A stretch of DNA of 64,000 nt. It comes from Parabacteroides sp. FAFU027. Lineage in GTDB: Bacteria; Bacteroidota; Bacteroidia; Bacteroidales; UBA7332. Location: contig NZ_JAKZKV010000001.1 of assembly GCF_022808675.1 (NCBI RefSeq), forward strand, positions 310,001 to 374,000, written 5' to 3'. Positions 26,390 through 35,485 of the stretch are shown here, piece after piece. The position numbers and the translations under genes were made by a program. The notes under the pieces are model-generated. The model had not been told where the DNA came from and searched no databases. It saw only the letters and a program-made list of their open reading frames with translations. Within the stretch, counting starts at the first letter, position 1. Each line of letters opens with the position of its first letter.

Positions 26390-27850
26390 ATGAACAAAAT
26401 AGATTGCTTTATACCCTTGGGCGAAGCTGCCCAGACACTTAAAACATTGGATTATTTACGCGATTCGGGTGTCGTAAATAATATTTTCCTGCTTTCTACA
26501 AATGCAGAGTTTACTCTGCCCGGCTATGAAACAATTGTAATTGATAGCCTCCAAAGCAGTGATACAGTCGCTAAAATAGAAGCCAAATCCAAAGCTGAAT
26601 ATATCCTAATCTACTCAAAAACTTCCATTCTTGGACTCGGCTATTTTGCATTGGAGCGAATGGTCAAAATTGCAGAAGAGAGTGGCGCCGGACTGTTATA
26701 CTCGGATTACAACGAAGTCAAATTAGGCCGCGTACATCCGGTTCCTTTGATTGACTGCCAGGAAGGAAGTGTACGTGACGATTTTAATTTCGGCTCGTTG
26801 ATATTATATAAAACTGAAGCAATCCGTCAGGCTGTGACCAAAACGGAAACATCATACAAACATGCCGGACTTTACAATCTGCGCCTGAAGATTTCACAGC
26901 AATGGCCGTTGGTGCATTTGAATGAATATCTCTACACGGAAGTCGAGCTGGATGAACGCGTGTCAGGTGAAAAGCAGTTTGACTACGTTGACCCCAGAAA
27001 CCGTGCTGTACAAATCGAAATGGAAGAAGCCTGCACCGACCACCTCAAAAAGACAGGTGTATGGCTGAAGCCGGAATTCAAAGCCGTTTCTTTCAACCAA
27101 CAGGAATTTGAATTTGAGGCATCGGTAATTATTCCGGTACGTAATCGCGTCAACACCATTAAGGATGCGGTTAAATCTGCTCTATCCCAGAAAACAAACT
27201 TCCCCTTCAACGTTATTGTCATCGACAACCATTCGACAGACGGCACCAGCGATGTCATCGAGGAGTTCAAAATGGACCACCGACTGATCCACATCATCCC
27301 CGAAAGACTGAACCTTGGTATTGGCGGCTGCTGGAATGAAGGAGTGCATCATCCTCAATGCGGAAAATTTGCCGTTCAGTTGGATAGCGACGACATCTAC
27401 AGCTCACCGCAAACGCTGCAAACCGTTGTGGATGCCTTTTACGACCAAAACTGTGCGATGGTGGTCGGCACATACCGTATGACCAATTTCGCTTTGGAAG
27501 AAATTCCTCCGGGCATCATCGACCACCGCGAATGGACACCTGAAAACGGTCGCAACAATGCTCTTCGCATCAACGGATTGGGTGCTCCACGTGCTTTCTA
27601 CACGCCAATGCTCCGTGAAATCAAGGTTCCGAATACCAGCTATGGAGAAGACTACGCACTTGGTCTGAATTTTTCCCGCGAATATCAAATCGGACGTATT
27701 TACGATGTACTTTATCTCTGCCGCCGCTGGGAAGGCAACTCCGATGCTGCATTGGATGTACACAAACTAAATGCCAACAATCTTTACAAGGATAAAATCC
27801 GCACCATTGAGATGGCAGCTCGTAAACGCTTGAACCAAAAACAGAACTAA
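26390..27850 (+). CDS. Two-domain GT-A (family 2) glycosyltransferase
   Basis: 486-aa cytoplasmic glycosyltransferase. The N-terminal half (residues 1-240) looks like a divergent GT-A domain with LLYSDYNEV and DCQEGSVRDDFNFGSLILY. The C-terminal half is a canonical GT2 domain starting ASVIIPVRNR, with NHSTDGTSDVIEE and the metal-binding QLDSDDIY. The start is ATG 26390; an upstream in-frame TTG (26384) is less likely. It lies between mltG and the DUF4922 gene, 6 nt from the latter, a pairing that implies a joint pathway step (inference). Acceptor unknown. Confidence 0.85.
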   Translation: MNKIDCFIPLGEAAQTLKTLDYLRDSGVVNNIFLLSTNAEFTLPGYETIVIDSLQSSDTVAKIEAKSKAEYILIYSKTSILGLGYFALERMVKIAEESGAGLLYSDYNEVKLGRVHPVPLIDCQEGSVRDDFNFGSLILYKTEAIRQAVTKTETSYKHAGLYNLRLKISQQWPLVHLNEYLYTEVELDERVSGEKQFDYVDPRNRAVQIEMEEACTDHLKKTGVWLKPEFKAVSFNQQEFEFEASVIIPVRNRVNTIKDAVKSALSQKTNFPFNVIVIDNHSTDGTSDVIEEFKMDHRLIHIIPERLNLGIGGCWNEGVHHPQCGKFAVQLDSDDIYSSPQTLQTVVDAFYDQNCAMVVGTYRMTNFALEEIPPGIIDHREWTPENGRNNALRINGLGAPRAFYTPMLREIKVPNTSYGEDYALGLNFSREYQIGRIYDVLYLCRRWEGNSDAALDVHKLNANNLYKDKIRTIEMAARKRLNQKQN

Positions 27851-27856
27851 CACTGC

Positions 27857-28846
27857 ATGAATCGTATTCTCACAGATAATGAATTGAAGCCGTTCCTCCA
27901 GGGAAGCGGCTTCTCTGCTAATGCACGGGCGTTGCTGGCCCAACAACGAATCCACTTCCCACTGGCGGCCAAATTTTACGGCAGCCTGGATGGCGTGCAG
28001 GAAAAGTCATTTACCATCGATGGCACAGTCGTTCGCGTACAATTCAATCCGGCGCGTATCCAGTCTTCAGCGGCCAAAGTGGATGCAAAGTCAATCAGCG
28101 AGCGCAAATGTTTCCTGTGCGAAGCTCACCTTCCGGTCGAACAAAAGGGACTTTCATTCGGCAATCATTATATGGTACTGGTCAACCCCTTCCCTATTTT
28201 TCCGGAACACTTCACCGTTCCTCACCTCATTCATACTGATCAGCGAATTTCAGGCAGAGTCGGAGATTTCCTTGCATTGGCTGATTTGCTGAGCGAATTT
28301 GTCATCTTCTACAACGGGCCCAAATGCGGGGCATCAGCTCCTGACCACTTCCACTTTCAGGCAGGAAACAAAGGCTTTATTCCGCTGGAAACCGAATTTG
28401 AATCTATCCTCAACGAAAGCGAAGCTGTTTGTAAAAATGGTGAAACCGACATCTACTGTATCAAGCCATTCGGAGCAAACTGTATAGCTTTTGTATCTGA
28501 TAATATCCGGTCCATTGAAGATGCTTTTGAAAAAGCTTATAACTATCTGTCGGAGAAATCACAAGAAGGGGCTGAACCAATGATGAATCTTCTGGGCTGG
28601 AAATGGCAAGATAAGTTTGTCCTGACGCTTTTCCCCAGGAAATTGCACCGCCCCTCACAGTTCTTTGCCGAGGGAGATTCCAATATCCTGTTAAGTCCGG
28701 CAGCTGTTGACCTGGGTGGAGTCTTTATCACTCCACTTGAAAAGGATTTTACCAAAATAACGGCGGATGACCTGTCTGATATTTTAAGCCAGATCCTGAT
28801 CAGTGATGACGAGATAGCTAAATTGTGTAATAGCATTGCTCAATAG
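27857..28846 (+). CDS. DUF4922 HIT-like protein
   Basis: 329-aa soluble protein of the DUF4922 type, related in sequence style to GalT/HIT-fold nucleotidyltransferases and phosphorylases. The HIT-like signature is GASAPDHFHFQAG (about residues 156-168) with HxHxQ. There is also a Cys pair, RKCFLCEAHLP, near residue 88. The probable chemistry is transfer or release of a nucleotide on a sugar-nucleotide (family inference). The gene begins 6 nt after the GT2 stop, so the two are translationally close and probably act on the same sugar-nucleotide. Confidence 0.75.
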   Translation: MNRILTDNELKPFLQGSGFSANARALLAQQRIHFPLAAKFYGSLDGVQEKSFTIDGTVVRVQFNPARIQSSAAKVDAKSISERKCFLCEAHLPVEQKGLSFGNHYMVLVNPFPIFPEHFTVPHLIHTDQRISGRVGDFLALADLLSEFVIFYNGPKCGASAPDHFHFQAGNKGFIPLETEFESILNESEAVCKNGETDIYCIKPFGANCIAFVSDNIRSIEDAFEKAYNYLSEKSQEGAEPMMNLLGWKWQDKFVLTLFPRKLHRPSQFFAEGDSNILLSPAAVDLGGVFITPLEKDFTKITADDLSDILSQILISDDEIAKLCNSIAQ

Positions 28847-28928
28847 AAAATAAGATTCCTCATTTCTAATAATACATGCCGGTAATCCGGGTTTCTATAA
28901 ATCGCCAGGAGCCCACAAAAATTAATAC

Positions 28929-28965
28929 AAGAGGTAGTCTGTCAAATACATGGCTACCTCTTTTT
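28929..28965 (+). terminator. Intrinsic terminator after the mltG-GT2-DUF4922 cluster
   Basis: AAGAGGTAG (28929-28937) pairs with CTACCTCTT (28954-28962), followed by T-run. Confidence 0.8.
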
Positions 28966-29150
28966 ATTCGTGTTTTAGTGGAATAATTTTCCTCATTATA
29001 TCTTTCCGAATAACATGGTTACCCTAATTCCATATCTAAAATCAGTGCTGCTACCCTACCCCCTGCTTTGCATTATGACAATCGAATTTCAGTTTTGATG
29101 TTTCTTCCAATCGAGGTCTAAACAAGCTCCTTATTAAGGAAATATTTCTC

Positions 29151-29158
29151 TAATTTTG
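29151..29158 (+). promoter_or_regulatory. -7 element for the fucO-like gene
   Basis: TAATTTTG followed by CC, leaving a leader of about 50 nt before the ATG at 29216. Confidence 0.55.
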
Positions 29159-29215
29159 CCAACCTGAAAATTAAAGGATCAGATACATAAAACCAATTTA
29201 TCTTTAAACTCAATT

Positions 29216-30373
29216 ATGGCAATCTCTAGAATTATCCTGAACGAAGTTTCTTACTTCGGCCCCGGTGCGAGAACAGTTATCCCAACTGAAGTGGCTCGCA
29301 GAGGCTTCAAAAAAGCGTTGATCGTTACTGACAAAGACCTGATGAAATTCGGTATCGCGCAGAAAGTAATCGACGTATTGGTAGAAGCTAATATTCCATA
29401 CGAAATCTACGATGAAATCAAACCAAACCCAACCGTTACCAACGTAAAAGAAGGTGTGGCTGCTTATGAAAAAAGCGGTGCTGACTTTATGATAGCTATC
29501 GGTGGCGGTTCGTCTATCGATACTTCTAAAGCCATCGGTATCATCATCAACAACCCTGAGTTTGCCGATGTGGTTTCTTTGGAGGGCGTAGCTGACACTA
29601 AAAAACGTTCAGTGCCCATTATTGCGGTTGCAACTACTGCCGGTACTGCTGCTGAGGTGACTATCAACTACGTAATTACCGACGAAGCCAACAAAAAGAA
29701 AATGGTATGCGTTGACCCTAACGACATTCCTGTATTGGCAATCGTTGACGCAGAGTTGATGACCTCTATGCCTAAAGGCCTGACTGCTGCAACCGGCATG
29801 GATGCCTTGACTCATGCGATCGAGGGTTACATCACTAAAGGTGCATGGACTATCAGCGACATGTTTGAGTTGAAAGCGATCGAACTGATCGCTAAACACC
29901 TGAAAACAGCGGTAGAACAACCAACCAACCTCGAAGCACGCGACGGTATGGCTGTTGCACAGTACGTTGCCGGTATGGGATTCTCTAACGTAGGTCTCGG
30001 TATCGTTCACTCTATGGCTCACCCACTCGGTGCGTTCTACGATACTCCTCATGGTGTAGCAAACGCATTGTTGTTGCCATACGTAATGGAATACAACATG
30101 CCTGCTGCTATGGACAAATACAAAGACATCGCCATTGCAATGGGTGTTAATGTAGCTGGTCTTAGCACTGAAGAAGCTGCTAAAGCTGCCGTTAAAGCTG
30201 TGAAAGACCTGGCGGTTTCAATCAACATTCCTCAGCAATTGAGCGCAATCGGCGTGAAAGAGGAAGATTTGGAAAAACTGGCAGTTTCAGCATTCAACGA
30301 CGTATGTACTCCGGGTAACCCACGCGACACCAGCGTTGAAGAGATCCTCGCTATCTACAAAAGCGCTTTTTAA
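29216..30373 (+). CDS. fucO: Iron-containing alcohol dehydrogenase, lactaldehyde reductase-like
   Basis: Group III Fe-dependent alcohol dehydrogenase of 385 aa, closest in pattern to lactaldehyde:propanediol oxidoreductase. The NAD motif GGGSSIDTSKA (about 97-107) and the iron ligands in GMDALTHAIEGY and HSMAHPLGAFYDTPHG are present. It reduces L-lactaldehyde to 1,2-propanediol, or acts on similar aldehydes, with NADH. Codon use is strongly biased, suggesting high expression and a fermentative role. It is monocistronic, with promoter 29151 and terminator 30398. No fucose genes are adjacent, so the symbol rests on sequence alone. Confidence 0.85.
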   Translation: MAISRIILNEVSYFGPGARTVIPTEVARRGFKKALIVTDKDLMKFGIAQKVIDVLVEANIPYEIYDEIKPNPTVTNVKEGVAAYEKSGADFMIAIGGGSSIDTSKAIGIIINNPEFADVVSLEGVADTKKRSVPIIAVATTAGTAAEVTINYVITDEANKKKMVCVDPNDIPVLAIVDAELMTSMPKGLTAATGMDALTHAIEGYITKGAWTISDMFELKAIELIAKHLKTAVEQPTNLEARDGMAVAQYVAGMGFSNVGLGIVHSMAHPLGAFYDTPHGVANALLLPYVMEYNMPAAMDKYKDIAIAMGVNVAGLSTEEAAKAAVKAVKDLAVSINIPQQLSAIGVKEEDLEKLAVSAFNDVCTPGNPRDTSVEEILAIYKSAF

Positions 30374-30397
30374 TTCCTGATTTTATATAGGTTAATG

Positions 30398-30433
30398 ATC
30401 CCGCTACGGCTTATGCTGTTAGCGGGATTTTTA
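30398..30433 (+). terminator. Intrinsic terminator after fucO
   Basis: ATCCCGCTA (30398-30406) pairs with TAGCGGGAT (30420-30428), then TTTTTATTTTTT. Confidence 0.88.
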
Positions 30434-30482
30434 TTTTTTAATAAAAAGAACCATTTACATTGGAGATTCCGGGCAGTTTCCT

Positions 30483-30490
30483 TATTTTTG
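30483..30490 (+). promoter_or_regulatory. -7 element for lon
   Basis: TATTTTTG followed by GC, 54 nt before the ATG at 30545. Confidence 0.5.
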
Positions 30491-30544
30491 GCACGAATAT
30501 TGAAGTGATACTACTCAATTAAATATACTGACAAATTCCCGCTT

Positions 30545-32998
30545 ATGAATATTTACAAAAACATATTTGCCCAGGACGGTGAGGAGGAAAACGACGAGCA
30601 GATGATTCCTATTTTCACGGAAATAGAGATCAAAAACGATGACGAAAGCGTAAAAGTCCCCACCGACGGACTGCCTATCCTGACCCTTCGTAATATGGTA
30701 ATGTTTCCAACCATCGCCTTACCGGTAACAGTAGGTCGCTCTAAATCGTTGCGACTGATTAAGGAAGCTAACAGCAAGAAGAAACTCATCGGAGTGGTTT
30801 GTCAAATGGACGAATCCATCGAAGAGCCGGAAGAAAAAGACCTTTTCCGTGTCGGTGTGATCGCTGAAATCCTTCGTGTAATCGAATTGCCCGATAAAAC
30901 AACCACCGTAATTCTACAGGGAAAACGTCGTTTTGAGCTGGAAGAGATTACCAGCACAGAACCGTACTTTAAGGGTACAGTTCGCCTGCTTGACGAAATC
31001 AGCCCGGCGGATGACGACAAAGAATTCGAAGCGCTCACCGCTACCGTTAAGGAGATGACGCTCAAATACATGCATCTGCAAAACGAGATTCCACGCGAAG
31101 CGATGATGCTGATCAAGAATATGGTTCATCCGAAATTCCTGATCCACTTCATCTGTTCTAATCTGCCTATTTCGTTGGAAGAAAAACAGGCTTTACTGGA
31201 AATGAACGACCTGAAAGAGCGTGCATACCAGTTGATCCGTATCCTCTCCCGCGAAACGCAACTCGAGGAAATCAAGAGCGACATCCAGACCAAGGCGCGT
31301 GAAGACCTCAGCCAGCAACAAAAGGAGTATTTCCTTCAGCAACAGATAAAAACCATTCAGGAAGAGCTGGGCGGTACGTCAAACGACAACGAAATTAATG
31401 AGTTTCGCATCAAGGCGGCCAAGAAGAAATGGCCGGAAGCTGCAGCTGAAACTTTCGAGAAAGAGTTGAAGAAACTGGAACGTACCCACCCGCAATCGCC
31501 CGATTACTCGATGCAGCTCAACTATCTGCAGACCTTTATCGGATTGCCCTGGGGTGAATTTACCAAAGATCATTTCAATATCAAAAGTGCGCAAAAACTA
31601 CTTGATAAAGAGCACTTTGGCATGGAAAAAGTAAAGGAACGTATCCTTGAACACCTCGCCGTGCTTCAGCTGAAAGGCGATATGAAGTCACCGATTATCT
31701 GCCTCTATGGCCCTCCGGGAGTAGGTAAAACCTCTTTGGGAAAATCCATTGCAGCGGCATTGAAACGTAAATACGTACGCATGTCTTTGGGTGGTCTGCA
31801 CGACGAAGCTGAAATTCGTGGACACCGTCGTACCTACATCGGTGCTATGCCGGGACGCATTATCCAGGGCATTCAGAAAGCTGGGTCATCTAATCCGGTT
31901 TTCGTACTCGATGAGGTGGACAAGTTAGGTAAAGACTACAAAGGCGACCCCTCGGCCGCACTACTTGAAGTACTTGACCCTGAGCAGAATAACGCCTTCC
32001 ACGATAATTTCCTCGATGTGGATTACGACCTGTCCAAAGTGTTGTTTATCGCAACAGCTAACAACATCGGAGATATTCCACGTCCCCTGCTCGACCGTAT
32101 GGAGATGATTGAAATCAGCGGTTATATTCTCGAGGAAAAGATGGAAATTGCCCGCAAACACCTGATTCCGAAAGAGATTGCTAACCACGGTCTGAAAAAA
32201 GACCAGATAAAACTACCGAAGCCAACTATCGAAGCATTGATAGATGGTTACACACGCGAATCAGGTGTCCGCGAACTGGACAAGAAGATTGCCAAGGTGA
32301 TGCGTAAGGTTGCTATCAAAGTACTGAACAGCGAAATAGGCGACGGTACAATTTACCCGGCTGAACTTCCTGATTATTTAGGCATGGTAGAATACACCCG
32401 CGATAAATACCAGACAAACGAATATGCCGGCGTAGTAACCGGATTAGCCTGGACAGCGGTAGGTGGTGAGATCCTTTTCGTGGAATCGAGTTTGAGTAAA
32501 GGCAAAGGCGGCAAGTTAACTTTGACAGGTAATTTGGGTGATGTCATGAAAGAGTCTGCCATTTTGGCACTCGAATACATCAAGGCACACGCCGATAAAT
32601 TAAATATTAAGGAATCTGCTTTCGAAAACTGGAACGTACACGTTCACGTACCGGAAGGTGCTATTCCCAAAGATGGTCCTTCGGCGGGTATCACGATGGC
32701 AACATCACTGGTCTCTTCTTTTACCCAACGTAAGGTGAAAAGCAACCTCGCCATGACAGGTGAAATTACCCTGCGCGGACTGGTGCTTCCTGTGGGTGGT
32801 ATCAAGGAGAAAATCCTCGCCGCCAAACGCTCAGGCATCAAGGAGATCATCCTTTGCAAAGAGAATGAAAAAGACATCAAGGATATAAATCAGATTTATC
32901 TCGAAGGCCTGACTTTTCACTTCGTGAAAGACATCAAGGAGGTGCTGAAAATTGCACTGCTTGACGAGAAGGTGGAAGATGCCTTAACGATAGAATAA
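30545..32998 (+). CDS. lon: ATP-dependent protease Lon
   Basis: Cytosolic AAA+ serine protease that degrades misfolded and regulatory proteins; 817 aa, full length. An N-terminal LonN substrate-binding domain (about 35-240, starting [13 protein letters not shown]) is followed by a coiled-coil, then AAA+ with Walker [14 protein letters not shown] (about 389-401) and Walker [12 protein letters not shown], and a C-terminal protease domain with the Ser-Lys dyad S713 (in DGPSAG) and K756 (in GGIKEK). It has its own promoter and a strong terminator (33019). No heat-shock element could be identified. Confidence 0.97.
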   Translation: MNIYKNIFAQDGEEENDEQMIPIFTEIEIKNDDESVKVPTDGLPILTLRNMVMFPTIALPVTVGRSKSLRLIKEANSKKKLIGVVCQMDESIEEPEEKDLFRVGVIAEILRVIELPDKTTTVILQGKRRFELEEITSTEPYFKGTVRLLDEISPADDDKEFEALTATVKEMTLKYMHLQNEIPREAMMLIKNMVHPKFLIHFICSNLPISLEEKQALLEMNDLKERAYQLIRILSRETQLEEIKSDIQTKAREDLSQQQKEYFLQQQIKTIQEELGGTSNDNEINEFRIKAAKKKWPEAAAETFEKELKKLERTHPQSPDYSMQLNYLQTFIGLPWGEFTKDHFNIKSAQKLLDKEHFGMEKVKERILEHLAVLQLKGDMKSPIICLYGPPGVGKTSLGKSIAAALKRKYVRMSLGGLHDEAEIRGHRRTYIGAMPGRIIQGIQKAGSSNPVFVLDEVDKLGKDYKGDPSAALLEVLDPEQNNAFHDNFLDVDYDLSKVLFIATANNIGDIPRPLLDRMEMIEISGYILEEKMEIARKHLIPKEIANHGLKKDQIKLPKPTIEALIDGYTRESGVRELDKKIAKVMRKVAIKVLNSEIGDGTIYPAELPDYLGMVEYTRDKYQTNEYAGVVTGLAWTAVGGEILFVESSLSKGKGGKLTLTGNLGDVMKESAILALEYIKAHADKLNIKESAFENWNVHVHVPEGAIPKDGPSAGITMATSLVSSFTQRKVKSNLAMTGEITLRGLVLPVGGIKEKILAAKRSGIKEIILCKENEKDIKDINQIYLEGLTFHFVKDIKEVLKIALLDEKVEDALTIE

Positions 32999-33018
32999 TC
33001 AGTACCGTTTTATACCAG

Positions 33019-33058
33019 ACACCCCGAATGTTTAACGTAACATTTGGGGTGTTTTTTT
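33019..33058 (+). terminator. Intrinsic terminator after lon
   Basis: ACACCCCGAATGTT and AACATTTGGGGTGT form a long stem with a short loop, followed by T7. Confidence 0.9.
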
Positions 33059-33192
33059 GAAGAAAACTCCCCGAACAAGACCAAACTTATCTGCGGAAAA
33101 CGCCCCTCTCCCACCGTCACAAACATTCCCCTCATTCCGATTGTTTTATAATTGCATTTCAACGTATTAACCCCATCTGAAAGCAATCCACC

Positions 33193-33582
33193 ATGAGAAA
33201 CATTAATTTCTACAGGACGGTCTTTATCGCAGCAAGCGTGTATGACCTGTTTTTGGGCTTCATTTTCTTCTTATTTTACAAAGCCATCTATTTCCTCTTC
33301 AACATTCAGCTACCGGAAAATCCGGCCTATCTTCATCTGGCTACTGCGTTTGTTTTTGTACAGGGCATCAGCTACTACTATGTATTCCGCAACTTACGAC
33401 AAAATATCGATCTGGTCAAAGTGGGCATTTTCTACAAAATCATCTATGCCGGAGTATCGTTCTATTACTGGATAGTCGGTGGACTGCCCCATCCGATTTT
33501 TGCGGTGTTCGGGATATGCGATCTGATCTTTGGTGTTCTGTTTGTCCTGTATCTGAAAGACTATAAAAGAGTGATCCGCTAA
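33193..33582 (+). CDS. Small membrane protein of unknown function
   Basis: 129-aa protein with four hydrophobic segments (roughly residues 9-36, 46-66, 75-95 and 99-121), rich in Phe and Tyr, with no charged catalytic motif. I cannot name the family. It is first of three genes (33193, 33604, 34009) with gaps of 21 and 36 nt, so probably an operon ending in the radical SAM enzyme. Confidence 0.6.
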   Translation: MRNINFYRTVFIAASVYDLFLGFIFFLFYKAIYFLFNIQLPENPAYLHLATAFVFVQGISYYYVFRNLRQNIDLVKVGIFYKIIYAGVSFYYWIVGGLPHPIFAVFGICDLIFGVLFVLYLKDYKRVIR

Positions 33583-33603
33583 CATATACAAAGCCTTACC
33601 ACT

Positions 33604-33972
33604 ATGATCAACATTTACGCTGCCTGGATTGGATTTCTGCTGGGTTGCATTGCCGGTGCAGTTCCGGGGCTTTTCTTCCATAAAGAGAGCTGGTTGGGTG
33701 GATACAGTTCATGGAAACGCCGGCTGATCCGGTTGGGGCATATTGCATTTTGGGGAATCGGGTTCCTGAATCTTTCATTTGGGTTAACCGCCAAAGCTTT
33801 TGGTCTTGATATGGAAAACTCCGCAGCATCCATTTTGCTGATTATCGGAGCTGTTGCAATGCCTCTGACCTGTTATCTCAGTGCCTGGAAACCGTTCTTC
33901 CGGAACTTCTTTTTTATACCGGCGCTCTCTGTAACATTTGCCATTCTATTGTTTCTGACCCGGATCTTGTAA
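33604..33972 (+). CDS. Small membrane protein of unknown function
   Basis: 122-aa protein with four hydrophobic segments (about residues 5-24, 42-66, 74-92 and 97-119). There is no recognised family. The topology resembles the protein before it, though the sequences are not obviously homologous. It lies 21 nt after the 33193 gene and 36 nt before the radical SAM gene. Confidence 0.6.
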   Translation: MINIYAAWIGFLLGCIAGAVPGLFFHKESWLGGYSSWKRRLIRLGHIAFWGIGFLNLSFGLTAKAFGLDMENSAASILLIIGAVAMPLTCYLSAWKPFFRNFFFIPALSVTFAILLFLTRIL

Positions 33973-34008
33973 AGAGAGATACAACAACTCATTCATATTA
34001 CATAGATT

Positions 34009-35328
34009 ATGAAAATAGGACTTATAGCCATGAGTGGAATCCGTGTATGCGACACGGAGCTGTTAAAGCTGGGACTCACGCTTCCCGGTTTTGTAGAACG
34101 GAGTAAAACCATTGCCTCCCTGCCCAGTCTGGGGCTGCTTACTCTGGCCGGCATGACTCCCCCAAAGCATGAACTCCGCTACATCGAAGTGGCGGACCTC
34201 AATGAAGTAGAAGATATTCCCGGTAATTTTGATCTGGTGGTCATTTCAAGCTTCAGTGCCCAGATTGACGAAGCTTACCAACTAGCCGAACGTTATGAAA
34301 AGCATGGTGTGCAGGTGGTTATGGGCGGACTTCACGTTACAGCAGAGCCTGAAGAGGCATCCCAATACTGTACCTCCGTCATTATAGGCGAAGGTGAACC
34401 TTGCTGGCTCCAGGTACTTGAAGATGCCGAGAATGATGAACTGAAGCCTTTCTACGGCAACCGAAACAGTAAGTTCGATCTGGCAGACTCCCCTATTCCG
34501 GCCTTTGAGCTGCTCGATATCTCCAAATATAACCGTCTGACTATCCAGACCAGCCGGGGCTGTACTCACCAATGCGAGTTTTGTGCCAGCTCAATATTAC
34601 TGACCAACCAATACAAGCAGAAACCGGTCCATAAGGTATTGGCAGAAATAGACCGGATACTTAGCATCTGGCCCCACCCGTTTATTGAGTTTGCAGATGA
34701 TAACGGCATGGTTAATCATGCCTACTGGAAAGAGCTGCTCCAACAACTCCGGGGAAAGAAACTGCGCTGGTTTACCGAATCGGATCTCTCGATTGCCGAA
34801 GACACCGAACTGCTTGACCTGATGCGTGCCACCGGTTGTGCCCAGGTGCTTATCGGACTCGAAAGTCCGGTAAAAGAGGCACTACAGGGAGTAGAACTAA
34901 GATCCGACTGGAAATTCAAACATTTTGATTTCTATAAGAAAGCGATTCAAACCATCCAGTCAAGAGGCATCACCGTAAATGGCTGTTTTATCATCGGTCT
35001 GGACGGTCAGGGCCCCGATATTTTCGACCAGGTATTCAGCTTTGTAAAGGAACTGGAGCTGTATGAAGTGCAAATCACCATTCTGACACCATTTCCGGGA
35101 ACTCCATTGTATGAGCGTCTGAAAAATGAAGACCGTCTGCTCGAACCGCGCAACTGGAAGAAATGCACCCTCTTTGACATCAACTTCAAACCGAAAAATA
35201 TGACCGTGGAAGAATTACATGATCGCTTTAAGAAACTGGCAGTAGAGCTTTACAGTGATGAGTTTACCAATTGGAGAAGAAGTACCTACAAAGAACATTT
35301 GCGGCAGCAACTTTTGGGAAAGGATTAA
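34009..35328 (+). CDS. B12-binding-domain radical SAM protein
   Basis: 439-aa radical SAM enzyme. The N-terminal region (about 1-155) is a cobalamin-binding-like Rossmann domain (VVISSFSAQIDEAYQLAE, VVMGGLHVTAEPEEA). The 4Fe-4S motif is CTHQCEFC (about residues 184-191), within SRGCTHQCEFCAS. A B12-binding-type architecture is common in methyltransferases and C-C bond-forming enzymes of lipid or natural-product pathways, but the classical DxHxxG motif for base-off B12 is not evident, so B12 use is uncertain. The two small membrane proteins upstream suggest a membrane lipid substrate (inference). Confidence 0.85.
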   Translation: MKIGLIAMSGIRVCDTELLKLGLTLPGFVERSKTIASLPSLGLLTLAGMTPPKHELRYIEVADLNEVEDIPGNFDLVVISSFSAQIDEAYQLAERYEKHGVQVVMGGLHVTAEPEEASQYCTSVIIGEGEPCWLQVLEDAENDELKPFYGNRNSKFDLADSPIPAFELLDISKYNRLTIQTSRGCTHQCEFCASSILLTNQYKQKPVHKVLAEIDRILSIWPHPFIEFADDNGMVNHAYWKELLQQLRGKKLRWFTESDLSIAEDTELLDLMRATGCAQVLIGLESPVKEALQGVELRSDWKFKHFDFYKKAIQTIQSRGITVNGCFIIGLDGQGPDIFDQVFSFVKELELYEVQITILTPFPGTPLYERLKNEDRLLEPRNWKKCTLFDINFKPKNMTVEELHDRFKKLAVELYSDEFTNWRRSTYKEHLRQQLLGKD

Positions 35329-35353
35329 TCTGTCATCACTGACTGAAATATAC

Positions 35354-35465
35354 AAAAAGAGGATGTTCTAAAAGATACATATCCTCATATACCTCTACAA
35401 GGCGTTGAGAATAAACCTGACAGGTTAAACTTGTCAGGTTTTCTTTTTAGAACATCCTCTTTTTT
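35354..35465. terminator. Nested hairpin, bidirectional terminator
   Basis: An outer stem pairs the region 35354-35374 with 35443-35465 (AAGAGGATGTTCT with AGAACATCCTCTT), and an inner hairpin pairs AACCTGACA (35414-35422) with TGTCAGGTT (35432-35440). Runs of A and T lie at both outer ends. It separates the convergent radical SAM and tolC-like genes. Confidence 0.8.
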
Positions 35466-35485
35466 ATGAGAAGAATATGATATGA

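Larger units (their letters stand above)
28847..29215. other. Intergenic stretch with terminator and promoter
   Basis: 369 bp. It holds the terminator at 28929-28965 and the -7 element at 29151. The rest shows no feature. Confidence 0.5.
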